Part shown: piece after piece, positions 1 through 10,258 of the stretch | How the letters are laid out: each line of letters begins with the position of its first letter | How positions within the stretch are numbered: position 1 is the stretch's first letter | Source of the DNA: Lysobacteraceae bacterium | GTDB taxonomy: Bacteria > Bdellovibrionota > UBA1018 > JAGTJX01 | NCBI GenBank assembly: GCA_023657465.1 | Contig: JAGTJX010000001.1 | Location: 396,358-460,357 of the forward strand | Direction: 5' to 3' | DNA: 64,000 nucleotides | The notes under the pieces: generated by a model | What the model was told of the DNA's origin: nothing | What the model saw: only the letters and a program-made list of their open reading frames with translations | Database searches by the model: none | Position numbers and translations under genes: made by a program

Positions 1-1
1 A

Positions 2-268
2 CAAAATCCAGAAAAAATAAAAACAATTCTTTTGAGTGTTCTTGGTGAAATTCCAGAAATTCTTAAAACTCCTAAACCACTTGTTCTTCTCAGTGATTTA
101 AACGAATCTTGGCTCCAGTTTCGAGTTGCCTATTGTATTTTAGATTATGGTCATCAGTTTGATACCGCTGACTCTGTTTTTAGTACTGCACATACTCGTC
201 TGAAGGCAGCTGGTGTTAGTATTGCGGCTCAAAGAATTGAAGTTTTAAAAAGCTTCTCCGAATTGTAA
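2..268 (+). CDS. MscS-family mechanosensitive channel, C-terminal fragment
   Basis: This is the 3' end of a gene entering from outside the window; the frame is open from base 2, so no start is seen. The 88 residues read NPEKIKTILLSVLGEI, then PKPLVLLSDLNESWLQFRVAYCI and a closing KAAGVSIAAQRIEV stretch. This is the pattern of the cytoplasmic alpha/beta domain at the end of MscS-type small-conductance channels, which open under membrane tension to release solutes. The pore helices lie upstream and cannot be checked. Its end overlaps by about 24 bases the repaired 3' end of the convergent outer-membrane gene. Family assignment rests on the C-terminal domain alone. Confidence 0.6.
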   Translation, partial: QNPEKIKTILLSVLGEIPEILKTPKPLVLLSDLNESWLQFRVAYCILDYGHQFDTADSVFSTAHTRLKAAGVSIAAQRIEVLKSFSEL

Positions 269-1277
269 GTAAAATGCAAAACTGTCTGATCCCCATGCAA
301 AATCAAGTCTTCCATTGATTCTATCTTTTTCATCAATTCTATATTTAATTCCAAATCCAACAGAAGGAATTATTTTTTTTAGTAATTTGATCGAAAGTAT
401 TAGCTACACTACCTAAAGAGCCAAACACAGCTGCTCCTATTTTTTGCCAAACTATAAATCTATATTCTGCTTGTGTAGCCCAACCAATTCTATCTCTAAA
501 TCTACCTTCCCAATAGCCCCTTAAGACTCTTGATCCCCCCAAAGTTGTGAGACTTGTAAATGGAACATCTCCTAAAGTCCACTGCATCCAATGCTGGACA
601 GCAAGAACGCTCTCTAGAAAATCATATGAAAAATACTTCCTGAGATCTAAACGAAATCTAGAAAAACTGAACTGGCTGACGAATGCCTCTGAATGCATCA
701 ATGCACTCCATTCCAGAAACTCTCCTTGTTTAGGAAAAAAAATAGAATCTCTAGTGTCATAGGATAAAATAACTCCTAGACCCAAAGTTCTGGCCTCGTT
801 TACTCCTAGTAATTCGCCTGTAGTTCTGAGCTGGTTGATTCTTTGTTCAAACTCAATTACTGGACCTACGCCAATTTTCTTATCCCATTGTCTTCTTGCG
901 ATTAGTCTAAATCTTGGGAACTGAGTTGCAAAACCAGTATATAAAGACGGGGAAGTGTCAGTTCCAAGACCATAAAATCGATCAGGCAAGCTGTAGTAAC
1001 CCAACTCCCCATTGATTCTGTATTTTTCATCGGACAAATAGAGTTCTGGAAATAATTGAACCCCCCATTGCCCTCTCAAACTCATTAAACCAACAAGCCT
1101 GTAACTCGATGGCCTGGAATCTTCTAACTCATCGCGCAACCTAAAGGTTTTAAGGTAAAAGCCTCCAAATGCCCAGTCAGTTTCTGGCCTATAAGAAAGC
1201 GCAGGAAGCAATAAGTCAGCTGCTATTGCTTGAGCACTTAGTAGTAATAATAAGGGAAAAACCTTATAGATAGACAT
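245..1277 (-). CDS. BamA/TamA-type outer-membrane beta-barrel protein with apparent frameshift
   Basis: A signal peptide (MSIYKVFPLLLLLSAQAIA) is followed by a barrel of the bacterial surface antigen (D15/BamA) type without POTRA domains. Evidence is the alternating aromatic strands, a strand carrying LGVILSYDTRDSIFFPKQGEF, and the family's LGGSRVLRGY loop near residues 246-255. The uninterrupted frame stops at 345, giving 310 residues. Removing one base from the T8 run at 373-380 (A8 on the coding strand) opens the frame to a stop at 245-247. The repaired protein has 343 residues and ends FYLQFGEAF, the terminal-Phe signature of outer-membrane proteins. The lesion is therefore a single homopolymer indel: real, phase-variable, or a sequencing error. 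Role probably outer-membrane transport or assembly; substrate unknown. Confidence 0.75.
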
Positions 1278-1300
1278 TCGATTGTGATGAAAATATTACC

Positions 1301-2383
1301 ATGAAAACAGAAATGAAATCGACTGAAGCGCTCACTCTTCTTGGAATTTGTCCTAATGACTATGCATGGATTGATGTGAGGTCTGAAGGAGAGAATCTGG
1401 ATGGATTTATTCCAGGGTTTCACAGCATACCCATACTCAATAATCAAGAACGAGTGTTGGTTGGAACTACTTATAAAAAAGAAGGCCAACAGAAGGCCAT
1501 TGAACTCGGCCACTCCTTAGTCCGTGACTCAAAAAATATTCGCGTTGATAGCTGGGAATCACTGATCAAGCAAAGCAAAACCCAGACAGCAATCGTGAAC
1601 TGTTGGCGTGGTGGACTGAGAAGTAAAACTGCTTGTGAATGGTTGAATGAACGAAATATCAAAAGTATACGCATTGAGGGTGGCTACAAGGCACTTCGTG
1701 GTGAACTCCTTGAACAACTAGGACAATTACCAAAGCTCATTGTTCTCTCCGGGTTAACGGGAAGCGGAAAGACTAGATTGCTCAATAAATACAAATCACG
1801 CGCACTTGATCTTGAGTTTCATGCTCACCATAGAGGAAGCACATTCGGAATTCAAATCCGTGGAGAACAACCCAGGCAGGCTACTTTTGAAAATAAAATA
1901 CTATTCGACCTCTATCAAAAAAGATTTGAGCTCCTAATAGAGGACGAGAGCATTCGTATTGGACAGGTACAAATCCCAAAAATACTTAAAGAAAAAATGC
2001 GAGCTTCTCCTGTCGTCTGGATAGATGCTGAACTTAGTGAGCGCGTTGAGTGGATTGCTCAAGAGTATGTCATTGATCTTATTAAAAAAGGCTTTGAATC
2101 AGCTGAAATCATGAAAAAACTTGAGCAATCCCTTTTGCTTCTTACTAAAAAACTAGGATATGCACTCACAACTGAACTGAGACGAGAACTCATAAAAGCG
2201 TTTGAAACAAACCCGCTTGATTCATTATCTCATATTGCATGGATAGAGCCCCTACTCACATGCCATTACGATAAGCTTTACGACTACTCATTCAAAAAAT
2301 TTCCAAGAACCGTTATTTTTAAAGGAAAACCTAAGGAGTGCGAACAATGGATTCAAAACAAATTCGACTTACCGAAACCGTAA
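1301..2383 (+). CDS. mnmH: tRNA 2-selenouridine synthase MnmH (SelU/YbbB)
   Basis: This enzyme replaces sulfur by selenium at the wobble 2-thiouridine of Lys, Glu and Gln tRNAs, using selenophosphate. The N-terminal rhodanese domain contains the catalytic cysteine in NCWRGGLRS (Cys101). The P-loop GLTGSGKT follows at residues 151-158, and the rest is the C-terminal tRNA-binding region. The length of 360 residues matches the family. Its 3' end overlaps the start of selD by 37 bases, so the two are co-translated: SelD makes the selenium donor that MnmH uses. The start is the first ATG; another in-frame ATG lies 12 bases further on. The gene is divergent from the BamA-like gene with only 23 bases between starts. 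Confidence 0.95.
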   Translation: MKTEMKSTEALTLLGICPNDYAWIDVRSEGENLDGFIPGFHSIPILNNQERVLVGTTYKKEGQQKAIELGHSLVRDSKNIRVDSWESLIKQSKTQTAIVNCWRGGLRSKTACEWLNERNIKSIRIEGGYKALRGELLEQLGQLPKLIVLSGLTGSGKTRLLNKYKSRALDLEFHAHHRGSTFGIQIRGEQPRQATFENKILFDLYQKRFELLIEDESIRIGQVQIPKILKEKMRASPVVWIDAELSERVEWIAQEYVIDLIKKGFESAEIMKKLEQSLLLLTKKLGYALTTELRRELIKAFETNPLDSLSHIAWIEPLLTCHYDKLYDYSFKKFPRTVIFKGKPKECEQWIQNKFDLPKP

Positions 2384-3399
2384 AAAAAGGAGGTTGCGCT
2401 GCAAAACTACCCGCTAGTGATTTAAGAAAAGCTCTTGCAGATCTTAAGCTCCAAAAAAATAAGAACCTTATTGTCGGAACCGACACTCTGGACGATGCAG
2501 CTCTCTGGCACCTAGGTGGCGATCAACTTCTCATTCAAACGTTAGATTTTTTTACTCCGATTGTGGATGATCCTGAAGATTTCGGTGCAATTGCAGCAGC
2601 AAATGCAATCAGCGATGTCTATGCGATGGGCGGAAAACCCATTACTGCACTCTCTATTCTAGCATTTCCGACTGAGCACTTATCTCTCGATGTCTTAGGT
2701 TCTCTTATGAAAGGTGCTGTCAGTAAGATTGAAGAGTCCGGCGCAGTACTAGCTGGCGGACATACGATTGATGATGAAACTCTGAAGCTTGGATTTTCGG
2801 TTTCAGGTTTAGTATGCAAGAATAAAGCCTGGACAAATGCTGGAGCTAAGCCAGGAGATGTTCTTATTCTGACTAAGGGGCTAGGAACAGGAACGATCAC
2901 GACTGCACTTAAAATCCGTGAAGCAAAAGAAAAGTCAGTAATCGCCGTCATTGAAAGCATGAAACAATTGAACCGAGTCCCTGAACTGATTGCTCAGCAT
3001 TCCGTGAACGCTGCGACAGACATCACTGGTTTTGGATTAGCTGGACACTCGATGCAGGTCGCACTTGCTAGTGGTGTGAGTTTTGAAATATGGGCAGACG
3101 CGTTACCTGAAATCGAAGGAGCTCGAGCTAGTATTGAAGACGAAATGCTCAATCGTGCTCACCGAACTAACGAAAAATATGTATCTGAGACGGTAATCTA
3201 TGATTCTGTCTCAGATACCAATCACTGGCTCACTTTAGATCCTCAAACCTCAGGCGGCCTTCTCCTCAGCGTCCCAGAGAATGACTCTAAAAAAATCCTC
3301 GATCAAATTCGTCCTTTTTTCAAATTATCAACCATCATTGGTCGAGTAATAGAAAAGGGCAAACATCCTGTTGTTTTCAAAAAGACTCATTCATTTTAA
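2347..3399 (+). CDS. selD: selenide, water dikinase SelD
   Basis: SelD makes selenophosphate from selenide and ATP. From the ATG at 2347 the protein has 350 residues, with Cys17 and Lys20 (GGCAAK) at the conserved catalytic positions. The position-17 residue is an ordinary Cys codon, not selenocysteine. The AIR-synthase-type ATP-binding segments GTDTLDDAALW, ANAISDVYAMGG and ATDITGFGLAGH are present. The start at 2347 is preferred over a GTG at 2338 because an AAGGAG ribosome-binding site at 2333-2338 precedes it by 8 bases and the GTG overlaps that site. It follows mnmH with an overlap, which implies that selenium goes at least to tRNA modification; selA and selB are not in the window. Confidence 0.95.
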   Translation: MDSKQIRLTETVKKGGCAAKLPASDLRKALADLKLQKNKNLIVGTDTLDDAALWHLGGDQLLIQTLDFFTPIVDDPEDFGAIAAANAISDVYAMGGKPITALSILAFPTEHLSLDVLGSLMKGAVSKIEESGAVLAGGHTIDDETLKLGFSVSGLVCKNKAWTNAGAKPGDVLILTKGLGTGTITTALKIREAKEKSVIAVIESMKQLNRVPELIAQHSVNAATDITGFGLAGHSMQVALASGVSFEIWADALPEIEGARASIEDEMLNRAHRTNEKYVSETVIYDSVSDTNHWLTLDPQTSGGLLLSVPENDSKKILDQIRPFFKLSTIIGRVIEKGKHPVVFKKTHSF

Positions 3400-3440
3400 C
3401 TTTGAGAAGAGATTAAAAATTCGCTATTCTTCAAGGACTT

Positions 3441-5603
3441 ATGGCGACAAATCAAAACATTCTTTTTAATGGTTCTTTTGTACAACTTCTCAAAAATGAC
3501 TCAGGAATTTACGAAGTTGTTTTTGATAACAAAAACGCAGGAGCGAATACATTCAATGTCGCTACAATCACTGACTTAAAGCAAGCCATCGACCTCCTCT
3601 ATAAGGACAGCGATCTCAAAGGGGTTTTATTCAGAAGCGGAAAAGAAAGTTTTATTCTAGGTGCTGACATCACCGAGTTTACTGAACTATTTAAGAAGTC
3701 AGATCAAGAATTAGAAACTTGGTTATGGAATACTCAAGAACTTCTTAATCGAATTGAAGATCTCTCAGTTCCAACACTCAGTGCGATTCATGGATTCTCT
3801 TTGGGTGGCGGATTCGAAGTCACTCTCGCTACAACTTTTAGATTAGCAAGCACAACTGCTAAGATCGGACTGCCAGAAACAAAACTAGGTATTATTCCTG
3901 GTTGGGGAGGAACCGTAAGGCTGTCTCGAATCATCGGTGCTGACAATGCCATCGAGTGGATTGCCTCTGGCAAACATTTCTCTCCTGCAGATGCTCTTAA
4001 AATAGGAGCAATTGATGGTGTAGTGGCACCTGACAAAATGGTCGCTTCAGCTCTCGAAATGCTGGGCGATGCTATCACTGGAAAACTCAATTGGAAGGAT
4101 CGTCTAAAAACGAAAACCTCTCCACTTACACTCAATAAGATTGAAAGCACGATGGCATTTGAAACTTCAAAAGCCTTTGTAGGAGCAATGGCGGGTCCAA
4201 ACTATCCAGCTCCACTTATTGCAATTGAAGCGATCCAAGCAGGCTCCACTTTACCTAGAAACGAAGCTTTAAAAATTGAAATGCAAGGATTCATGAAAGT
4301 CGCAAGAACACCTCAGGCTCAAGCTCTGATTGGAGTTTTTCTTGGCGATCAAGCTGTAAAGAAAATTGCAAAGAAACTATCTTCACAATCAAACTCTATA
4401 AAATCAGCGGGAGTTCTAGGAGCGGGAATCATGGGAGGCGGAATTGCTTATCAGTCTGCATCCTCCAAAATCCCTGTCATCATGAAAGACATCAAAGAAG
4501 CTTCGCTTGATCTCGGAATGAAAGAGGCGGCTAAGATTCTAGAAAAACGAGTTGAAAAGGGACAACTTAAGACAGCGGAGATGGCTCATGTTCTCTCAAC
4601 AATCAGACCCACATTAAGTGCTGACGAACTCAAAGAAGTCGATATCGTCGTAGAAGCGGTGATTGAGAATGAAAAAATCAAATCACAGGTTTTGACCGAT
4701 CTTGAAAAGACAGTTAAGCCCGGAACAATCATCACTAGCAACACTTCCACTATCTCTATCAATCGCTTAGCAAAGAACTTAAAGAATCCTGAAAACTTCT
4801 GCGGAATGCACTTTTTTAATCCGGTACACAGAATGCCACTCGTAGAAATCATTCGTGGAGAAAAAAGCTCCGAGAAAACAATTGCTACAGCTGTCGCTTA
4901 TGCAGGTGCCATGGGAAAAACTGCAATTGTTGTGAATGATTGCCCAGGGTTCTTGGTGAATAGGATTCTTTTCCCTTACTTCGGTGGATTCATGATGCTC
5001 ATGCGCGATGGGGCTGACTTCACCAAAGTAGACAAAGTCATGGAGAAATACGGCTGGCCAATGGGACCTGCCTATCTTCTTGATGTCGTAGGAATCGACA
5101 CCGCTCATCACGCTCTTGATGTGATGTCTCAAGGATTTCCAGATCGCATGAAGTATGACTTCAAATCTGTAATTGATCTTCAGTACGAAGCAGGAAGATA
5201 TGGTCAGAAAAATGGAAAAGGGTTTTTCAACTACTCTCAAGACCAAAAAGGCAAACCCGTTAAGGCAGTAGATCCAGAAATAGTAAACTTCTTAAAACCA
5301 GCGGTTAAATCTAATCTTTCATTCTCTGACGATGAGATCATCGAGCGAATGATGCTTCCGATGATTTTTGAATCATCTCGTTGTTTAGAAGAGAAAATCG
5401 TATCTTCTCCAATTGAAGTAGATCTCTCCGTTCTCTATGGACTAGGCTACCCTCCGTTTAGGGGAGGGGTCATGCGGTATGCAGATTCTGTCGGAGCAAA
5501 AAAACTCGTCCAACTCGGCGAGAAATATTCTTCTCTCGGAAAAATGTATGAACCTACTTCACAAATTAAAGAAATGTCTAATAACAGTAAAACTTTTTAC
5601 TAA
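3441..5603 (+). CDS. fadB: fatty-acid oxidation complex alpha subunit (enoyl-CoA hydratase / 3-hydroxyacyl-CoA dehydrogenase)
   Basis: This is a multifunctional beta-oxidation enzyme of 720 residues, close to E. coli FadB (729) and FadJ (714). The N-terminal crotonase domain (about 1-190) shows the oxyanion-hole segments GADITEF and GFSLGGGFEV. The middle Rossmann fold starts at GVLGAGIMGGGIAYQSA. The 3-hydroxyacyl-CoA dehydrogenase signature HFFNPVHRMPLVEIIRG follows, then two C-terminal dehydrogenase repeats, with GYPPFRGG near the end. It hydrates 2-enoyl-CoA and oxidises the 3-hydroxyacyl-CoA with NAD. It lies 15 bases upstream of the thiolase gene, forming a fadBA operon. FadB and FadJ cannot be told apart from sequence inspection alone. 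Confidence 0.93.
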   Translation: MATNQNILFNGSFVQLLKNDSGIYEVVFDNKNAGANTFNVATITDLKQAIDLLYKDSDLKGVLFRSGKESFILGADITEFTELFKKSDQELETWLWNTQELLNRIEDLSVPTLSAIHGFSLGGGFEVTLATTFRLASTTAKIGLPETKLGIIPGWGGTVRLSRIIGADNAIEWIASGKHFSPADALKIGAIDGVVAPDKMVASALEMLGDAITGKLNWKDRLKTKTSPLTLNKIESTMAFETSKAFVGAMAGPNYPAPLIAIEAIQAGSTLPRNEALKIEMQGFMKVARTPQAQALIGVFLGDQAVKKIAKKLSSQSNSIKSAGVLGAGIMGGGIAYQSASSKIPVIMKDIKEASLDLGMKEAAKILEKRVEKGQLKTAEMAHVLSTIRPTLSADELKEVDIVVEAVIENEKIKSQVLTDLEKTVKPGTIITSNTSTISINRLAKNLKNPENFCGMHFFNPVHRMPLVEIIRGEKSSEKTIATAVAYAGAMGKTAIVVNDCPGFLVNRILFPYFGGFMMLMRDGADFTKVDKVMEKYGWPMGPAYLLDVVGIDTAHHALDVMSQGFPDRMKYDFKSVIDLQYEAGRYGQKNGKGFFNYSQDQKGKPVKAVDPEIVNFLKPAVKSNLSFSDDEIIERMMLPMIFESSRCLEEKIVSSPIEVDLSVLYGLGYPPFRGGVMRYADSVGAKKLVQLGEKYSSLGKMYEPTSQIKEMSNNSKTFY

Positions 5604-7794
<2,191 letters not shown>

Positions 7795-7822
7795 ACTCTT
7801 TTTTATGGAGCAAAATCTATGC

Positions 7823-8815
7823 CTAGACTGTTTTCTCGAGTTGATCGATTCCGATAGATGGATCTTCTGCTTTGAACCTTAAGTAAACAAATGCTCCCAG
7901 AAGTCCCATAAATATTTGGAAAGAAAGAATGAGGTTAAATAAGTCCGCACCTCGGTCCGATCCCATAATCCTAAGCAGAAATAAAAATGCAGCATGACCA
8001 GTCCCAAGTCCACCTGGAGCAACAGGGATAGCTGTTACAATCATTGCAAGTGGCATGAGCACAAATAAGCCTAATGGAGCTAGCTGAATCTCTCCTAGAG
8101 CATAACAAAAACAGACAAAGCTGCTGAGCACAGTCGCATGAATGACCATAGAATATGCAGTCATCCAAAAAACAGTGATACCATGATTTCTGTATTCTCT
8201 TAAGCCCTCATAGATTCTAGTGATGGATCCAAATTTTTTTTGTTTCTTCTCAAGGAATCTAAAACTTTTTAAAACAGGGTCTCTAGATTCTCCGAATAGA
8301 TATAAATAGCTAAAACCTGCTGTCTCAAGAAACGCCAAACCAAAAACAAACTTCTGCAACACAGGTGGAATAGACTGCGACCAACCTTGAATCCCACTGA
8401 TCATGAGCGCAACAGCAGAGACATAGATGAGTGCTGCGACACCGATTACACGATCAAAGAAGATACTGCTGAATCCTTTAGCTCTTTTGCCTGGAACAAC
8501 CTTACCTACATAATGAGCTTTTACAATATCGCCCGAGATTGCTCCGGGTAGAGCTATGTTAAAAAATAAACCAATAAACACGAGCCTAAATATTGTGAAA
8601 AAGGGAAGGTGAATGTCTTGTGCCTTTAAAAGCCTGTGCCAGCGATAAACACCCATCACCTGCGCGATGAATGCGAGTAAAAAACCAGGTAAGATGTAAT
8701 TCCATCTTGAAAAAGCAGTAAAAGTCGCATCTAGCGAGAGGAATCCATTCTTAGAGATAAGAACAAGTAATCCCACTACAATTGCGATTTTGATAAATAG
8801 CCTAAGGTTTTTCAT
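7823..8815 (-). CDS. UPF0104 / lysylphosphatidylglycerol synthase transmembrane-region family protein
   Basis: The 330-residue integral membrane protein has about eight hydrophobic helices starting at residue 7. The segments LPGAISGDIVKAHYVG, SSIFFDRVIGVAAL and IPVAPGGLGTGHAAF are hallmarks of the LPG_synthase_TM (MprF N-terminal-like) family. The soluble aminoacyl-transferase domain of MprF is absent, so it probably moves or flips a lipid or lipid-linked sugar rather than making lysyl-lipid. It overlaps the upstream amidotransferase by 14 bases and sits at the end of a block of LPS-type glycosyltransferases, which fits a role in envelope lipid or glycan biogenesis (inference). Confidence 0.8.
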   Translation of the reverse strand: MKNLRLFIKIAIVVGLLVLISKNGFLSLDATFTAFSRWNYILPGFLLAFIAQVMGVYRWHRLLKAQDIHLPFFTIFRLVFIGLFFNIALPGAISGDIVKAHYVGKVVPGKRAKGFSSIFFDRVIGVAALIYVSAVALMISGIQGWSQSIPPVLQKFVFGLAFLETAGFSYLYLFGESRDPVLKSFRFLEKKQKKFGSITRIYEGLREYRNHGITVFWMTAYSMVIHATVLSSFVCFCYALGEIQLAPLGLFVLMPLAMIVTAIPVAPGGLGTGHAAFLFLLRIMGSDRGADLFNLILSFQIFMGLLGAFVYLRFKAEDPSIGIDQLEKTV

Positions 8816-9497
8816 AGTTTAAAAAATTCAAAAACAACTTTTCTCCTGTTTTAGGGTCATATACTTTTTTACTCTTGTTTCTATTTTGAAACAAATGATG
8901 TTTTTTACTCTTCTTAAGTGAAAGATAGGTGGACTCTGCTGAAGCAAGATCCTTCTCTGGATGAAACTGGATTCCAAATACTGGATGATCATCTGATTCA
9001 AATGCCTGAATAGAGCAGTCCTTGGATTTGGCTAGTAAACGTAGTCCTTGAGCTAAACTATCCACTTCCTCGCTATGTGATGAAAGCGAATAAAATGTCT
9101 TAGGCATTCCTTTAAACAAACTTGACTCAGCTAAAACTTCGACTTTTGTCCAACCATATTCAGGGACCTGAGATTCTCTCAGTGTTGTTTTTCCACCAAA
9201 GACTCTAGAAATAATCTGATGACCAAAACAAACACCTAATACTGGTGTCATCATTTCAATTTTAATTCTTAGATAATCTAATAATGCTGTTACCCAAGTA
9301 GACTCCTCAACACATGAAGTCCTAGAACCCGTAATAAATATACGATCAAAATTAATAGAATGAGAAGGGAGATCCTCTTCTGGAGCACGTCTCACATGAA
9401 TTTCAAGTCCAGGCATGATTTGGGAAAGAATTCTTCTGAAGTCTTCCGCTCCCCAAGATTCCGAGTCCCGCGTGCAATCAACTATGAGTACTTTCAC
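8802..9497 (-). CDS. class I glutamine amidotransferase-like protein
   Basis: A stand-alone GATase1 domain of 231 residues. The catalytic cysteine is Cys90 in LGVCFGHQI, and the His-Glu pair is in FHPE (His179, Glu181), so the triad is complete. Known relatives include GMP-synthase-like free-standing amidotransferases that release ammonia from glutamine or act as peptidases on gamma-glutamyl compounds; no synthase partner is next to it. It overlaps the upstream glycosyltransferase by 4 bases and the downstream membrane gene by 14, so it is in the same transcription unit as the LPS-type genes. The substrate is unknown. Confidence 0.85.
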   Translation of the reverse strand: MKVLIVDCTRDSESWGAEDFRRILSQIMPGLEIHVRRAPEEDLPSHSINFDRIFITGSRTSCVEESTWVTALLDYLRIKIEMMTPVLGVCFGHQIISRVFGGKTTLRESQVPEYGWTKVEVLAESSLFKGMPKTFYSLSSHSEEVDSLAQGLRLLAKSKDCSIQAFESDDHPVFGIQFHPEKDLASAESTYLSLKKSKKHHLFQNRNKSKKVYDPKTGEKLFLNFLNYEKP

Positions 9498-10258
9498 TTT
9501 TTATTCCACTCTGTTGTTTCGATCGTAAAAGCGTACTTCATAAATAGGCTATGTGCCGCATTAATTGAAATAATTAAACCTCTTTTTCCATCTAAAAAAC
9601 CAAGTTGGAAAATATATGTATTAAAAAACTTCCACCAAGCTTTCATAAGCATAATGAATACACCATGACTTGAGTTTGACTTCAGCAATTGAATAGAACC
9701 TTGTTTAGCATATCTAAGGTTAGTCAATATCTGACTTTCAATTGTTGGAAATGTGAAGTGATCAAGTGGTGAATTTAAATTTTCTACATTTCCATTCACC
9801 TCTAATACTTCATGCACTGCAGGTTCAGACCACTTGGATGATGATTTCTTCGCCAATCTTACAACTCGAGAAGGGAACCAACCTCCATTTTTAATCCATT
9901 TACCGACATAGTAAGAACGTCTAGAAATTGCAAATCCTGAAATATTTTTCGAATCGGCAGTTTTAAGTACAGTTGAAATTTCTTCTTTTAGTTCTGATGT
10001 TATCACTTCATCAGCATCTAGATTTAAAACCCATTCATTTTTTGCTTGAGACTGTGCGTAGTTCTTCTGTTGACCATATCCTAGCCATTGATGCTCTAGA
10101 GTTGTTGCTCCGTACGTTTTAGCAATATCCATTGTCTTGTCAGCGCTACCTGAATCAACGACGATGATTTCTTCCGCCCACCCTTGAACAGCTGCCAGAG
10201 TTTTACCAATATTTTTTTCTTCGTTCTTAGCAATAACAGTGACCGTTATAGGAATCAT
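9494..10258 (-). CDS. family 2 glycosyltransferase, WaaE/KdtX-like
   Basis: A 254-residue GT-A fold enzyme. The N-terminus ITVTVIAKNEEKNIGKTL, then EEIIVVDSGSADKT and the metal-binding NLDADE, match the GT2 group that includes WaaE. WaaE adds glucose to heptose of the LPS inner core. SRRSYYVGKWIKNGGWFP and the HFTFPT motif are also typical of this subgroup. It overlaps its upstream neighbour by 4 bases (ATGA arrangement) and follows a heptosyltransferase-like gene, so inner-core LPS assembly is the likely role. Sugar and acceptor are inferred from family and context only. Confidence 0.87.
   Translation of the reverse strand: MIPITVTVIAKNEEKNIGKTLAAVQGWAEEIIVVDSGSADKTMDIAKTYGATTLEHQWLGYGQQKNYAQSQAKNEWVLNLDADEVITSELKEEISTVLKTADSKNISGFAISRRSYYVGKWIKNGGWFPSRVVRLAKKSSSKWSEPAVHEVLEVNGNVENLNSPLDHFTFPTIESQILTNLRYAKQGSIQLLKSNSSHGVFIMLMKAWWKFFNTYIFQLGFLDGKRGLIISINAAHSLFMKYAFTIETTEWNKK

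Noticed and set aside
1238..1674. Minus-strand frames opposite mnmH
   Set aside because: They are shadows of a clear gene on the other strand.
2338..2346. GTG start for selD at 2338
   Set aside because: It overlaps the AAGGAG ribosome-binding site; the ATG at 2347 puts Cys17 and Lys20 at the family positions.
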